Below, piece after piece: positions 40,339 to 52,926 of a stretch of DNA of 60,723 nt (positions are counted from its first letter, which is position 1; every line of letters begins with the position of its first letter). The stretch is from Caldalkalibacillus mannanilyticus JCM 10596 (GTDB lineage Bacteria; Bacillota; Bacilli; Caldalkalibacillales; JCM-10596). Where the stretch lies: the NCBI RefSeq assembly GCF_000615945.1, contig NZ_BAMO01000033.1, positions 1 to 60,723 of the forward strand, given 5' to 3'. The position numbers were made by a program, and so were the translations under genes. Below the pieces are notes generated by a model. That model saw nothing but the letters and a program-made list of their open reading frames with translations. It was not told the origin of the DNA and did no database searches.

Positions 40339-41718
40339 TTATTTCTTCTTACCCTTTATTCTTTCTGCATAATTTTCTTTCGTCACTTGACGCTCACGAG
40401 CAATGGCAAAGCTTTGGCTCGGGGTTGAATCGGTGATGGTGGAACCAGCAGCAATATAAGATCCCGCTCCTATTTCCACAGGAGCAATCAAATTCACATT
40501 GCATCCTACAAAAGAGCCATCCCCCACCTGAGTCAAGTGTTTCTTCTGTCCGTCATAATTAACAGTAATGGAACCACATCCCATATTCACCGCTTGTCCA
40601 ATCTCTGCATCTCCAACATAGCTTAAGTGAGGGATTTTAGAGCCGTTACCTATCTTTGAATTTTTCACCTCTACAAAATCGCCTACTTTACAGCCATCTC
40701 CAATTTCCGAACCTGGTCGAATATAAGCAAAAGGCCCCACGCTCGTCGCCTTTCCAACATAGCTCTCCATAACAACAGAATGTTGAATAACACTTTGATC
40801 TCCTACCTCTGCATCTCTCAGCTCAGTATGTGGACCAATCACACATTCTTGACCAATTTGAGTTTTCCCCATAATGATAGTTCCTGGATGAAGAATCGTA
40901 TCTGAGCCAATCTCCACTTCTGTTCCAATATAGGTGGACTGAGGATCAATGATGGTCACTCCAGCACGCATATGCTTTTGATTAATTCTCTTTTTCATGA
41001 TTTGCTCCGCTTCAGCTAAAGCGACTCGATCATTGACGCCCATTGTTTCGTCTGGATCATTGGTGAGATAAGCAAGTACTTTCTTACCTTTTTCAAATAA
41101 GATTTGGATACAATCCGTTAAATAATACTCTCCTTGGGAATTATTATTTTGAATTTTATTTAAACTATCCATTAATTGCTCATTTGAAAATAAATAAACA
41201 CCTGTATTGATTTCTTTGATTTGCTTTTCTTCTTCGTTAGCATCTTTTTGTTCGACGATGCGATTGACTTCACCTGCTGCATTACGCACGATTCTTCCAT
41301 ATCCTGTTGGATCTTCTAATTGAGTAGTTAAGACAGTCACATCTGCCTTTTCTTTCTGATGAAAGTGGATAAATGATTGGAGGGTTTCTGTAGTAATTAG
41401 CGGAGTATCTCCACACAGAATCAAAGTGTCTCCGAGACGATCTTGCAATCGTTCCTTCGCCATTTTTACTGCGTGTCCCGTTCCTAATTGTTCTTCCTGT
41501 AGCACGTATGAAATTCCTTCAGTGCTTACTCTTTCTTTCACTTCCTCGGCTCCGTGTCCGACAACCACAATCGTTTCTTGTAATTTCAAATGACTTAACG
41601 AATCTATAACGTGCTGAACCATAGGCTTTCCACATACGGGATGGAGCACTTTATATAATTTCGATTTCATTCTTGTTCCTTTACCTGCAGCTAATATGAC
41701 TGCAAATGTGTCGTTCAT
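40339..41718 (-). CDS. glmU: Bifunctional N-acetylglucosamine-1-P uridyltransferase / glucosamine-1-P acetyltransferase
   Basis: Makes UDP-GlcNAc in two steps. The N-terminal Rossmann pyrophosphorylase shows LAAGKGTRMKSKLYKVLHP; residues about 250-440 form a left-handed beta-helix of hexapeptide repeats, with the acetyltransferase motif NMGCGSITVNYDG. The length of 459 is standard. A consensus sigma-A promoter and a terminator-insulated start give it an independent transcript from spoVG. Confidence 0.97.
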   Translation of the reverse strand: MNDTFAVILAAGKGTRMKSKLYKVLHPVCGKPMVQHVIDSLSHLKLQETIVVVGHGAEEVKERVSTEGISYVLQEEQLGTGHAVKMAKERLQDRLGDTLILCGDTPLITTETLQSFIHFHQKEKADVTVLTTQLEDPTGYGRIVRNAAGEVNRIVEQKDANEEEKQIKEINTGVYLFSNEQLMDSLNKIQNNNSQGEYYLTDCIQILFEKGKKVLAYLTNDPDETMGVNDRVALAEAEQIMKKRINQKHMRAGVTIIDPQSTYIGTEVEIGSDTILHPGTIIMGKTQIGQECVIGPHTELRDAEVGDQSVIQHSVVMESYVGKATSVGPFAYIRPGSEIGDGCKVGDFVEVKNSKIGNGSKIPHLSYVGDAEIGQAVNMGCGSITVNYDGQKKHLTQVGDGSFVGCNVNLIAPVEIGAGSYIAAGSTITDSTPSQSFAIARERQVTKENYAERIKGKKK

Positions 41719-41751
41719 TTATGTAACCTCCAGCACTTTATATTCATACTG

Positions 41752-41780
41752 ACTATATCCTAAACTAGCTTGTTTTTCAA
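41752..41780 (-). promoter_or_regulatory. glmU sigma-A promoter
   Basis: TTGAAA (41775-41780), a 17-base spacer and TATAGT (41752-41757) on the minus strand, about 35 bases before the glmU ATG. Confidence 0.75.
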
Positions 41781-41817
41781 GAATTCTCTTTCCTCAACTA
41801 GAGTAAAAGAATGCAAA

Positions 41818-41847
41818 AAAAGAACCTAACGTCAGTTAGGTTCTTTT
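41818..41847. terminator. Terminator after spoVG
   Basis: A 13-bp perfect stem AAAAGAACCTAAC / GTTAGGTTCTTTT with a GTCA loop. The T-run on the minus strand ends the spoVG transcript; the hairpin could work on both strands. Confidence 0.85.
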
Positions 41848-41867
41848 GACTATTGATCTGTATTCGT

Positions 41868-42170
41868 TTATGCTCCTGCTCCAAGGTTTTCTAATTCCTC
41901 AGAAGAAGCTTCATTTTCGCCTACAGCATCATATTCTGCTAATACAGCGCTTTGAATTTTCTCACGTGTAGTAGAAGAAATCGGATGAGCAATATCTCTA
42001 AACTCTCCATCTGGAGTACGTTTTGACGGCATTGCCACAAACATTCCATTATTACCATCAATCACACGAATATCATGAACGACAAATTCGTTGTCAATAG
42101 TGATGGAAGCAATTGCTCGCATTCTTCCTTCCGTATTTACACGGCGGAGTCTTACGTCAGTAATTTCCAT
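41868..42170 (-). CDS. spoVG: Septation/stage V regulator SpoVG
   Basis: Small RNA/DNA-binding regulator (100 residues) involved in septation and cortex formation. Family signature [39 protein letters not shown]. The ATG at 42170 follows AAGGTGGTGA; a longer frame to 42212 lacks support. An upstream sigma-H-like promoter is present. Confidence 0.95.
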   Translation of the reverse strand: MEITDVRLRRVNTEGRMRAIASITIDNEFVVHDIRVIDGNNGMFVAMPSKRTPDGEFRDIAHPISSTTREKIQSAVLAEYDAVGENEASSEELENLGAGA

Positions 42171-42214
42171 GCTTTTTTCACCACCTTTTACCAAAAAATA
42201 GAGTCTTGACATAA

Positions 42215-42242
42215 GATTTCAACATAGGTGGGGAAAAATCCT
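42215..42242 (-). promoter_or_regulatory. Candidate sigma-H promoter of spoVG
   Basis: AGGATTT (42236-42242), a 12-base spacer and GTTGAAATC (42215-42223) on the minus strand fit the sigma-H form RnAGGAWWW / RnnGAATWW with one mismatch. spoVG is a model sigma-H gene in B. subtilis. Confidence 0.6.
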
Positions 42243-42281
42243 CCTTTTATCGGAAAAAAATTTACATATTTTTATAGTTTT

Positions 42282-42668
42282 TTAAAATTTATAGGCAATG
42301 CACTCTATTTCTACTTTTACATCCTTTGGTAAACGTGCCACTTCAACGGTAGATCGAGCTGGTTTCGCTTCACCAAAATAGGCAGCATAGGTTTCATTTA
42401 GCTCAGCAAATTCATTCATATCTTTAATAAATACGGTCGTTTTAATGACATCTGAGAAAGAACAGCCTGCTTCTTGTAAAACCGCTTTTAAGTTTTCTAA
42501 TACCTGTGTGGCTTGCTCTTTCATTCCACCTTCAACTAAGATACCCTCCTTAGTCAAAGGAATTTGACCTGAGGTATAGACAAAAGAACCGATTTGTACA
42601 GCTTGTGAATAGGGACCGATTGCTTGAGGTGCTTGATCGGTTTGAATCATTTTTTTCATTTCGCTCAT
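42282..42668 (-). CDS. ridA: Reactive intermediate deaminase RidA
   Basis: Hydrolyses 2-aminoacrylate and related imines. The 128-residue YjgF/RidA trimer-forming protein has [13 protein letters not shown], the TSGQIP segment, the active-site arginine in [13 protein letters not shown], and the VEIECIA end. It overlaps the purR stop by 4 bases (ATGA), matching B. subtilis purR-yabJ, where the gene influences purine repression. Confidence 0.96.
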   Translation of the reverse strand: MSEMKKMIQTDQAPQAIGPYSQAVQIGSFVYTSGQIPLTKEGILVEGGMKEQATQVLENLKAVLQEAGCSFSDVIKTTVFIKDMNEFAELNETYAAYFGEAKPARSTVEVARLPKDVKVEIECIAYKF

Positions 42669-43503
42669 GAATGAACACCCTCCATCATTTGAAATAAATT
42701 GCCTAACTGAATCAGAATTTTTTTATCTCTTATATCTACCTCATTAAGCTGAATAAGAGAAATGACATTGTCTACAAGCCTCTGTTCCTCGGATTCAGAT
42801 TCCACTAAGACACATGTCCCTACGACGTCCGCTTTGAATTCTTGTAATAAATCCATCATTCCACGAATGGTGCCACCTGCTTTCATAAAATCGTCAATGA
42901 TAAGCACTTTGGAATGCTCTTTTAACCCTCTGCGTGACAGGGACATCGTCTGAATCCTTTTACTAGACCCCGAAATATAATTAATACTTACCACAGAGCC
43001 TCTGTGACTCGATTATCTCTACGGACAATGATCACGGGGACGTTCAGATATTGCGCTGTGGCAAAAGCCAAGGGAATCCCTTTGGTTTCTACGGTCATGA
43101 CATAATCAATTTCTTTGTCGGTAAATAGCGAACTAAAGATCTTGCCCAGCCTGTTAACATATTGAGGTTGATTAAGATAATCACTCATATAGAGATATCC
43201 GCCGGGTAACAAACGCGTGGGATCAGAAAGACCTTCTAGCATTTCGGTCACCCATTCCTTGCATTTTTCCAAGCTAATCTTAGGTATGTACTTCACTCCT
43301 CCAGCTGCTCCGGGAAGAGTTCGTAGTTCCCCTAACCCCTCCAGTTCAAAAACCTCCTTGATAATTTGGAGATCTTCACTTATAGATGACTTAGCTGAGC
43401 TATAGCGCTCCGCAAAAAAGGTGAGGGGAATGAGAACATTTGGCCGTTCCAATAAATGCTGAGTCATATCTGCAATTCTGGCACTTCTTCGAATTTTTTT
43501 CAT
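42665..43503 (-). CDS. purR: Purine operon repressor PurR, frameshifted in this sequence
   Basis: DNA-binding repressor with an N-terminal winged helix ([20 protein letters not shown]) and a PRTase-like PRPP-sensing domain with [12 protein letters not shown]. The frame breaks at 42999-43000: NRVTE should continue [15 protein letters not shown] with one more G. The restored length is 279 residues. A PurBox-like site just upstream suggests autoregulation. Confidence 0.95.
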
Positions 43504-43521
43504 CCTGAACCTTCTTTCAAA

Positions 43522-43534
43522 AAAACCGAATATT
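43522..43534 (-). promoter_or_regulatory. PurBox-like site upstream of purR
   Basis: AAAACCGAATATT matches the 13-base Bacillus PurBox AWWWCCGAACWWT at 12 positions and lies about 20 bases upstream of the purR start codon. A second half-box for paired binding is not clear. Confidence 0.5.
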
Positions 43535-43568
43535 ATGAGGGTAATATATCATTTAAGTACGGCTTTTA

Positions 43569-44461
43569 TCAAGTCTTTCTTTCCCCTAAACAGCGCACCA
43601 CATAAACATCTTTACAGAAGCCCTTCAATCCATTATATAAGCGATGAACTCTAGACTCTTTCTGAGTAATGGCATAAACAGTAGGACCACTTCCAGACAT
43701 CAACACACCATCCGCACCAAAGCGCTTGATCTGTTCTTTAATATGTAATACCTGTGGATACTCCTTTAATGTCACGGACTCTAAGACGTTTCCTAGTTCT
43801 TGAGTGATCGCAGCAAAATCTCTTGTCGTTATCGCTTCAATCATGTTTTGAGTATTTGGATGCTTGGTTTCTTTCGTTATTTGTAGCTTCCCATAGACAT
43901 TGCCCGTTGAAACTCCGATCGGAGGCTTAGCCAGGATCACCCAAAAAGGCGGCGGCGGCGGAAGCTTCTCAATCTTTTCTCCTCTGCCTGTGGCTAGAGC
44001 TGTACCTCCATATACACAGAAAGGCACATCTGAGCCAAGTTCTGCTCCAATGGAGCCATCTCATCCATAGTCAATCCAAGATCCCAGAGTTGATTGAGAC
44101 CTTTAATTGTTGCTGCGGCATCACTACTTCCTCCAGCTAAACCAGCAGCAACTGGAATTTCTTTCTGTATATATATAGAAACGCCTTTGTCTACTTGAAA
44201 GCGTTCTTTAAGCAGTTTAGCGGCTTGATAGGCAAGGTTTCTTTCATCCGTCGGGACAAAGCTAGCGGAGCAATCAATCTTGATCGTGTTGGATTCCAGC
44301 AAGGCAAGTTCAATTCGATCGGCAAGGTCTATCGTTGTCATCACCATTTCCACCTCATGAAACCCGTCCTCTCGCTTGTATAACACGTCAAGAGTTAAAT
44401 TAATTTTGGCAGGTGCTTTATCGATAATTTCATATTTATGATTTTCACCACTTTTCCCCAA
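43569..44461 (-). CDS. ispE: 4-diphosphocytidyl-2-C-methyl-D-erythritol kinase, frameshifted
   Basis: GHMP kinase of the MEP isoprenoid pathway. It has [12 protein letters not shown], the ATP loop [16 protein letters not shown], and C-terminal [14 protein letters not shown]. The frame breaks at about 44051: MAP should continue [18 protein letters not shown] with one more base. Restored length is about 297. The start is uncertain: the frame opens at a TTG (44461), while a lost base near a MKYEIIDKA-like start may hide an ATG after AAGTGGTGA. Confidence 0.92.
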
Positions 44462-44502
44462 TATTGCTTTAATATTTTATCATTCCTCACACATAATGAC
44501 CA

Positions 44503-44531
44503 GCCAATTCAGTAGATGATAATGAATTGGC
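44503..44531. repeat. 9-bp perfect inverted repeat upstream of ispE
   Basis: GCCAATTCA / TGAATTGGC with an 11-base spacer, between the SASP terminator and ispE. No T-run follows, so it is more operator-like than a terminator. Function unknown. Confidence 0.45.
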
Positions 44532-44563
44532 AGATATCGTGCGATTGCTTTTTCTATTTTAGC

Positions 44564-44588
44564 AAAAAAAGCCGGGGCGGCTGCCCCG
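44564..44588 (-). terminator. Terminator after the SASP gene
   Basis: Stem CGGGGC / GCCCCG, followed by GGCTTTTTTT on the minus strand, ten bases past the stop. Confidence 0.85.
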
Positions 44589-44597
44589 ACAATCGCT

Positions 44598-44780
44598 CTA
44601 TTTTTGGGTTTGATTAGCAAGACTTTGTTCAGCAATTTCAATTGCTCTTTTGACCATGTTTCCAGCATCCCTTGCCCGAATACCTCCCCAGCCCTCACGC
44701 TGAACGGTATCATAGAAGCCTAATTCCTTCGCAAGCTCTTCCTTAAACTGCTCGGACATGATCCCTCGTCTTCTGCTCAT
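44598..44780 (-). CDS. sspF: Small acid-soluble spore protein, SspF-like
   Basis: A 60-residue alpha/beta-type SASP relative. It starts [20 protein letters not shown] and contains [21 protein letters not shown] and [14 protein letters not shown]. This matches SspF, which binds forespore DNA. The true start is ATG 44780 with AGGAGGGG; the frame extends upstream to 44849 but that part covers the promoter. It lies between ispE and veg as in B. subtilis. Confidence 0.92.
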   Translation of the reverse strand: MSRRRGIMSEQFKEELAKELGFYDTVQREGWGGIRARDAGNMVKRAIEIAEQSLANQTQK

Positions 44781-44813
44781 AAGATCCCCTCCTAAGAATA
44801 GAACGATCAGGAT

Positions 44814-44843
44814 TAGTATGTGCAGGTTGGTTAAAGGTACGCA
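44814..44843 (-). promoter_or_regulatory. Candidate sigma-G promoter of the SASP gene
   Basis: TGCGTA (44838-44843), a 17-base spacer and a perfect CATACTA (44814-44820) on the minus strand, about 30 bases upstream of the start codon. SASP genes are typical sigma-G targets. Confidence 0.65.
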
Positions 44844-44900
44844 TCCCAATACATGGGCTTGCTTTTCTATACGAGCTGGTTTAGAGCAAGGGATGGAACG

Positions 44901-44932
44901 TAAAAAAGCAGTAGAAGGAAGCTCTACTGCTT
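44901..44932 (-). terminator. Terminator overlapping the veg stop codon
   Basis: Stem AAGCAGTAGA / TCTACTGCTT with a 7-base loop is followed by TTTTTT on the minus strand; the upstream arm includes the veg stop. Confidence 0.8.
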
Positions 44933-45202
44933 TACATAAGTGATACGAACATGATCATTTTCATCCTGACAAACTGTTAGCTCTACAGTTTCAGTTAATA
45001 TATCTGCATAGCTGTAAGATACACGCTTAAACGTGTTTTCTTCTTCATCTAGCTTTACTATAAATACAGAAGGGTAGGTTTCTTCAAGGACACCGGAACG
45101 TTCAACGGTCTTTCTCCTACCACCGTTTGCCTTTAACATAATCTTTTGTCCGATGTGTTGATCTAAATTGCGCTTTATATCAATTAACGCGTTTCTTCCC
45201 AT
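44924..45202 (-). CDS. veg: Veg protein (biofilm-related)
   Basis: A 92-residue protein conserved in Firmicutes that affects biofilm formation in B. subtilis via SinR. Recognised by [20 protein letters not shown] and [19 protein letters not shown]. The C-terminal extension beyond VELT ([15 protein letters not shown]) is a little longer than in B. subtilis. It is behind two strong promoters. Confidence 0.93.
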   Translation of the reverse strand: MGRNALIDIKRNLDQHIGQKIMLKANGGRRKTVERSGVLEETYPSVFIVKLDEEENTFKRVSYSYADILTETVELTVCQDENDHVRITYVKQ

Positions 45203-45227
45203 TTGACTACCACCTCGCTCATGAAAA

Positions 45228-45297
45228 TTATAGCATGTCCTGTACTAAATTGTCAAACGAATTGATAATTATAGCAAGTGGACAAAACATTTGTCAA
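45228..45297 (-). promoter_or_regulatory. Tandem consensus sigma-A promoters of veg
   Basis: On the minus strand, proximal TTGACA (45251-45256)/TATAAT (45228-45233) with a 17-base spacer; distal TTGACA (45292-45297)/TATAAT (45268-45273) with an 18-base spacer. Both hexamer pairs are perfect. The veg promoter is also very strong in B. subtilis. Bases 45300-45417 are AT-rich and hold no gene that I can see. Confidence 0.85.
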
Positions 45298-45417
45298 CAA
45301 TCTTTTTTATATATTTACCTAATTCTTGAGAAAGTATGTATTTTTTTATCTAAATTCTTATTTATTTTCCCTTTTTTTGCAAAAATAATAAGCACACGCT
45401 TAAATAGCATATGCTTG

Positions 45418-46236
45418 CTACTCCTCCATTTTTGGTTTTCCCGTCCTTAAGGTTCCTCTCGTGTCAAAGCCTCCTAAACCTGCACTGCCAGACAAAGAAT
45501 ATTGAAAAATATCTTTGATGCTTATGATCCTGCTGATCGATGTATAACAAGCCTTCTCCACTATATATACTGGATCTAAAGCATGAATGTTGACTCTTTC
45601 TGGGGAGCTGGCAAAATTAGCACCGGCTTGTATAAGCCCTTCAAAGTAAGATTGGCATGCCCCAGCAAAGATAATAAGATTATCTCGATTTTTCTCATAT
45701 TCCCGTGCTCTTCTAACAGCATCCATAAAAAAACAGGAATGCCGGTACGCCTTAATATTGTTCTTATCCCCTTTTGACTTACTATAAGCATCATGCCCTG
45801 TCATCACCAGAATATCAGGTTTTATTTTTTTTAGCAGCGAAAACACTCGATCAGGGATTTCCTTCTCTGATATATGAATTCCATGAACAGGAATATTTAA
45901 TTCACGATAGACTCCAAGACACTTTTTTAAGTAGTTCGCGTCTCCATCGATATGTAGGACACGCCCTGGGAGCTCGAAGTATGCCTCTCCCTGCTCCCTT
46001 TTGCTACGAAGCTCTTTGATGGAGCTGGAGGTCCTTTTCATTTCCTGCTCTTGCATCTTTCCTCTATAGTCATCTTCTATTTTTACGAGATCTGTCAAAG
46101 GTGCATCGGCACATAGGCGCATATCGATCCCTTTTAGTTCTGCGGTACCCTTCTCTCGACTGATCGAGATAATGCGGAAGTGGACATCCGCATGGTATGA
46201 TTTACGTCCAACTACATCACCAACCTGAAACATCAA
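45418..46236 (-). CDS. yabG: Sporulation-specific protease YabG
   Basis: Cysteine-type protease that trims spore coat proteins. The 272-residue protein has the N-terminal FQVGDVVGRKSYHADVHFRI barrel, VLHIDGDANYLKKCL, and VMTGHDAYSK and FAGACQSYFEGLI, regions with the conserved His and Cys. It is mother-cell specific; a sigma-K promoter lies upstream. Between veg and ksgA as in B. subtilis. Confidence 0.94.
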   Translation of the reverse strand: MMFQVGDVVGRKSYHADVHFRIISISREKGTAELKGIDMRLCADAPLTDLVKIEDDYRGKMQEQEMKRTSSSIKELRSKREQGEAYFELPGRVLHIDGDANYLKKCLGVYRELNIPVHGIHISEKEIPDRVFSLLKKIKPDILVMTGHDAYSKSKGDKNNIKAYRHSCFFMDAVRRAREYEKNRDNLIIFAGACQSYFEGLIQAGANFASSPERVNIHALDPVYIVEKACYTSISRIISIKDIFQYSLSGSAGLGGFDTRGTLRTGKPKMEE

Positions 46237-46254
46237 CCACCCCTCCTATAGCAC

Positions 46255-46283
46255 TAGCATATGTACTATAGACGAATGGGGTG
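46255..46283 (-). promoter_or_regulatory. Candidate sigma-K promoter of yabG
   Basis: CACC (46280-46283), a 16-base spacer and CATATGCTA (46255-46263) on the minus strand fit sigma-K mACm / CATAnnnTA exactly. It lies just after the ksgA stop. Confidence 0.65.
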
Positions 46284-46289
46284 CTGGCT

Positions 46290-47748
<1,459 letters not shown>

Positions 47749-47789
47749 CCCTTATACCAGATTCTATGTTTTATTTTTCTACCCCATAA

Positions 47790-47853
47790 AAAAAGCTTCT
47801 ACCGAAGCCCTTTCGAAGATGTCATCTACCATACTTTCTTATTCAGTAAAGAA
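47790..47853 (-). repeat. Short copy of a dispersed element shared with 55.05-55.23 kb
   Basis: On the minus strand this reads ACTGAATAAGAAAGTAT, then a 7-base spacer, then GACATCTTCGAAAGGGCTTC-GG-TAGAAGCTTTT. The same blocks appear on the plus strand at 55045-55231, separated there by about 115 bases. An ATG placed in the first block opens a 17-codon frame MVDDIFERASVEAFFMG. The last hairpin (GCTTC/GAAGC plus T7) could terminate transcription. Confidence 0.6.
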
Positions 47854-47882
47854 AGCATGTAGGGATCTCTTCCCTACATGCT
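47854..47882 (-). terminator. Hairpin after yabE
   Basis: A 12-bp perfect stem AGCATGTAGGGA / TCCCTACATGCT with a 5-base loop, 44 bases past the yabE stop. The T-run is weak (TTCTTT). Confidence 0.65.
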
Positions 47883-47925
47883 ATCATATTTTTGCTGCTT
47901 ATGACATGTGAGAGCTAAAGCCCTC

Positions 47926-48996
47926 TTATTTCTTGTCTGGTTTCTTCTTACCAATAATATAAACCTTAAAACCTTTCTTGCGTCCAAACTTAGTTGCCGT
48001 TGTATGATCATCAAAGTAAAGATCAATCTTCTTTCCTTTGATGGCACTTCCCGTATCTTCAGCGCGACGCAAGCCTATCCCTTCAATATAGACCCATGTG
48101 CCTAAGGGGATCACATTAGGGTCTACGGCTATGGTTCGACCTTGTGTAGCTGTTGAGCCACTCCTTGTAATACCATATCCTGAGTCCCCAGGTTGTTTCC
48201 CTGTGGATACGACTCCTGCCGAGTACGCCGTTAGTACTACATTCTCTAAAATCGATCGAGGTGAAAAAATATAATTTCCTCGTGACACGGCTGTTTTTGT
48301 ACCCACAGCAATGATTTCATCTCTGCGCTCTTCAATGACCGTCGTTTCGACTAGACGTCGCTCAATCACAACTCCGTTTTTGAGCGTTAAGAGAAATTGA
48401 TGCTTAGCTTTACCAGCTTTGCCTCGCGTCACAACCTTCTCCTCACCCTGTAATAGAGCAGAATCATTCTTTCGAATTGTCTGATAAGGTACTACTTGCT
48501 CTTCATCCACTATCTCATGTGCCAAATGATTTAGTTCAAAGCTCATAGAATCACTAATTGCAGATTGGGGCTCTAGAGATAAGATATCTCCTTCCTGAAG
48601 TGGAAGGTCAATCTCTTGTAAGAACTCCTCGACAGTATCTGCCGTTGTCCAATGAGCTTCCTCTTCCCCATAGCGATAAAAAGTAATATGTACTGCTTTC
48701 TTCCAAGCAATATGCATACCTGCTGTAATTTCTGTATCAATTCCTGGTTCAATTAGATCGTGTTCTGTATATGGGACCTGTAATTCCTGTAATAACTGCT
48801 CAACAGTCTGAGCTTGAGTTCTAACTTCTTGTTCTATTCCATCTAGGTTTATGCTGACTTGGACTCGAAGCTGAGTGTACAAACCAAAGGCTGTCATGAA
48901 TAGACATGCACTTGCTAGAAAAGAAACAAGTAGGATCCTTGTCTGATTCAGGTTTTTTGCCTGATCTAACAGGACTTTCAGTTTCCTTCGTACCAT
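47926..48996 (-). CDS. yabE: Cell-wall protein YabE (DUF348-G5-3D)
   Basis: A 356-residue secreted or membrane-anchored protein related to resuscitation-promoting factors. N-terminal anchor (RILLVSFLASACLFMTAFGL), two DUF348 modules (about residues 45-165), a G5 domain (about 170-245, VIERRLVETTVIEERRDEI), and a C-terminal 3D beta-barrel (LTAYSAGVVSTG, IAVDPNVIPLGTWVYIEG, DTGSAIKGKKIDLY) with the three aspartates expected of a lytic transglycosylase-type site. Consensus promoter upstream. Confidence 0.92.
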   Translation of the reverse strand: MVRRKLKVLLDQAKNLNQTRILLVSFLASACLFMTAFGLYTQLRVQVSINLDGIEQEVRTQAQTVEQLLQELQVPYTEHDLIEPGIDTEITAGMHIAWKKAVHITFYRYGEEEAHWTTADTVEEFLQEIDLPLQEGDILSLEPQSAISDSMSFELNHLAHEIVDEEQVVPYQTIRKNDSALLQGEEKVVTRGKAGKAKHQFLLTLKNGVVIERRLVETTVIEERRDEIIAVGTKTAVSRGNYIFSPRSILENVVLTAYSAGVVSTGKQPGDSGYGITRSGSTATQGRTIAVDPNVIPLGTWVYIEGIGLRRAEDTGSAIKGKKIDLYFDDHTTATKFGRKKGFKVYIIGKKKPDKK

Positions 48997-49026
48997 TTTC
49001 GGTTTCTCCTCCCTTTCAAGTTAGTC

Positions 49027-49055
49027 ATTTTACATGAATGATTGTGAAAAGTCAA
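49027..49055 (-). promoter_or_regulatory. yabE sigma-A promoter
   Basis: TTGACT (49050-49055), a 17-base spacer and TAAAAT (49027-49032) on the minus strand, 30 bases before the yabE start. Confidence 0.75.
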
Positions 49056-49174
49056 ACATTGCAATATAACTTTCTATCTATTACATATTATGGGAAGAGG
49101 ATCCTAATAGCAAGAATATTTCATCGACAAATATAGGGTATGTACGCAACTTGCTAGATAGAACAGGAATTCTG

Positions 49175-49939
49175 TCAAATGTTAAAGAGCCTTTTTCCAT
49201 TTTCCATTGTGATTCGACAAACCTCTTCGTAGGAGAGGCCTCTTAGCTCAGCTAAGCTCTGAGCCACATGCTTTACATAACTAGATTCGTTCCGTTTGCC
49301 TCGATAAGGATGAGGCGTTAAATAAGGGCTATCTGTTTCGATTAAGATTCGATCTAAAGGGATTTGCATCGCCACTTCTTTCGGCTTTTTGGCATTTTTA
49401 AAGGTTAAGGGACCTCCAAAAGAAATATAAAAGTTGAGATCCAAGCATTCTTTGGCGATTTCAACGCTTCCACCGAAACAATGCATGACACCTCCCACTT
49501 CGCTAGCCCCTTCTTCCTTTAAGATGTCAACAACATCTCGGTGGGCATCACGATCATGAATAATAATCGGCTTTTTCACCTTTTTGGCAAGGGCAATCTG
49601 CTGACGAAAAACCTCTTTCTGAACATCACGAGGAGAGTTATCCCAATAATAATCTAATCCCATCTCACCAATGGCTACTACTTTTTTGTGAGCAGATAAT
49701 TCTTCGATCCAAGCAAGATCTTCTTCCTTCATATCCTTCGCATCATGGGGATGCCACCCCACTGCGGCATAGACAAAATCGTATTTTTCTGCTAGTTCCA
49801 GTGTTTGTGGAATCGTCTGACGATTAAATCCTACATTGACAAGCAAAGAAACCCCTTCATCAAGGGCTCTTTGCATCACTTCATCTCGATCCGCTGAAAA
49901 AGCTTCGTCGTTTAAGTGTGTGTGTGTATCAAATAACAT
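49175..49939 (-). CDS. tatD: TatD-family metal-dependent DNase
   Basis: A 254-residue TIM-barrel hydrolase: DTHTHLNDEAF, GEMGLDYYWD, IIHDRDAH, VMHCFGGS and ETDSPYLTPHPYRG carry the His/Asp/Glu metal ligands. 3'-5' DNase and RNase activity is known for the family. It is 13 bases after metG (metG-tatD unit, as metS-yabD). Confidence 0.95.
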   Translation of the reverse strand: MLFDTHTHLNDEAFSADRDEVMQRALDEGVSLLVNVGFNRQTIPQTLELAEKYDFVYAAVGWHPHDAKDMKEEDLAWIEELSAHKKVVAIGEMGLDYYWDNSPRDVQKEVFRQQIALAKKVKKPIIIHDRDAHRDVVDILKEEGASEVGGVMHCFGGSVEIAKECLDLNFYISFGGPLTFKNAKKPKEVAMQIPLDRILIETDSPYLTPHPYRGKRNESSYVKHVAQSLAELRGLSYEEVCRITMENGKRLFNI

Positions 49940-49952
49940 GCTTCATTTCTCC

Positions 49953-52250
<2,298 letters not shown>

Positions 52251-52412
52251 ACTTGCTTGAATTGAACCTTCTCATTCTATCCCAAAATATAACGAAACCA
52301 TCCTTGTTTTGTCAAGGAGAGAACCGCTAAAAAAAAAATTTATAGATGTGTGGTTTATCATATCATATTAATGGGAATATACCAAACAATGGGAGTTTAC
52401 AAAAAAAAAATA

Positions 52413-52549
52413 TGTCGAAAAAACCTTGTAAAATAGGCTTTTTGTCGAATTTTTTAATTTTTTTTTAAAAGTGAACCTTTTTTTGTAAAAAAAGTGATTG
52501 ACTAGTTATAAAATGCTTGGTATTATGTGGGTAGAGAAAAAATGTCGAA
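52413..52549 (+). promoter_or_regulatory. abrB promoter region with three Spo0A boxes
   Basis: TTGACT (52498-52503), a 17-base spacer and TATTAT (52521-52526) form a plus-strand promoter. TGTCGAA occurs exactly at 52413-52419, 52443-52449 and 52543-52549; the last sits just past the expected start site, as in B. subtilis where Spo0A~P represses abrB. Bases 52260-52412 are AT-rich with no gene. Confidence 0.8.
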
Positions 52550-52609
52550 AATTGACGATATTTATAAAAACAAAAATAAACTTTTAAAAGCCGAGAGGAG
52601 AAATGTAAC

Positions 52610-52897
52610 ATGTTAAAAAGCACTGGTATTGTTCGTAAGGTTGATGAATTAGGAAGAGTTGTTATCCCAATTGAGCTTCGCCGTACACTAGGAATTGGTG
52701 AGAAAGACGCACTAGAAATCTATGTAGATGGTGAAAAAATTATTCTTAGAAAGTACGAGCCTCGTATGGCTTGTATGATCACAGGAAAAATCAATGAAGA
52801 AAACCTAGTACTAAATGATGGTAAAATCATCTTAAGTCCTGAAGCGATTACTGATATCTTACCAACTTTAGAAAATTACTTGAAAAAGCAATCTTAA
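52610..52897 (+). CDS. abrB: Transition-state regulator AbrB
   Basis: Global repressor of post-exponential genes. Residues 1-50 form the swapped-hairpin domain (GIVRKVDELGRVVIPIELRRTL) that dimerises and binds DNA; the C-terminal half has the conserved cysteine in MACMITGK. The 95-residue length is normal. RBS GAGAGGAG. Transcribed opposite to all neighbours. Confidence 0.97.
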   Translation: MLKSTGIVRKVDELGRVVIPIELRRTLGIGEKDALEIYVDGEKIILRKYEPRMACMITGKINEENLVLNDGKIILSPEAITDILPTLENYLKKQS

Positions 52898-52926
52898 TTT
52901 TAGTTACTCATAGCCTTTTTAATAAA

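Noticed and set aside
44480-44713. Minus-strand open frame overlapping the SASP gene
   Set aside because: It overlaps the SASP gene and its terminator and has no family resemblance or RBS.
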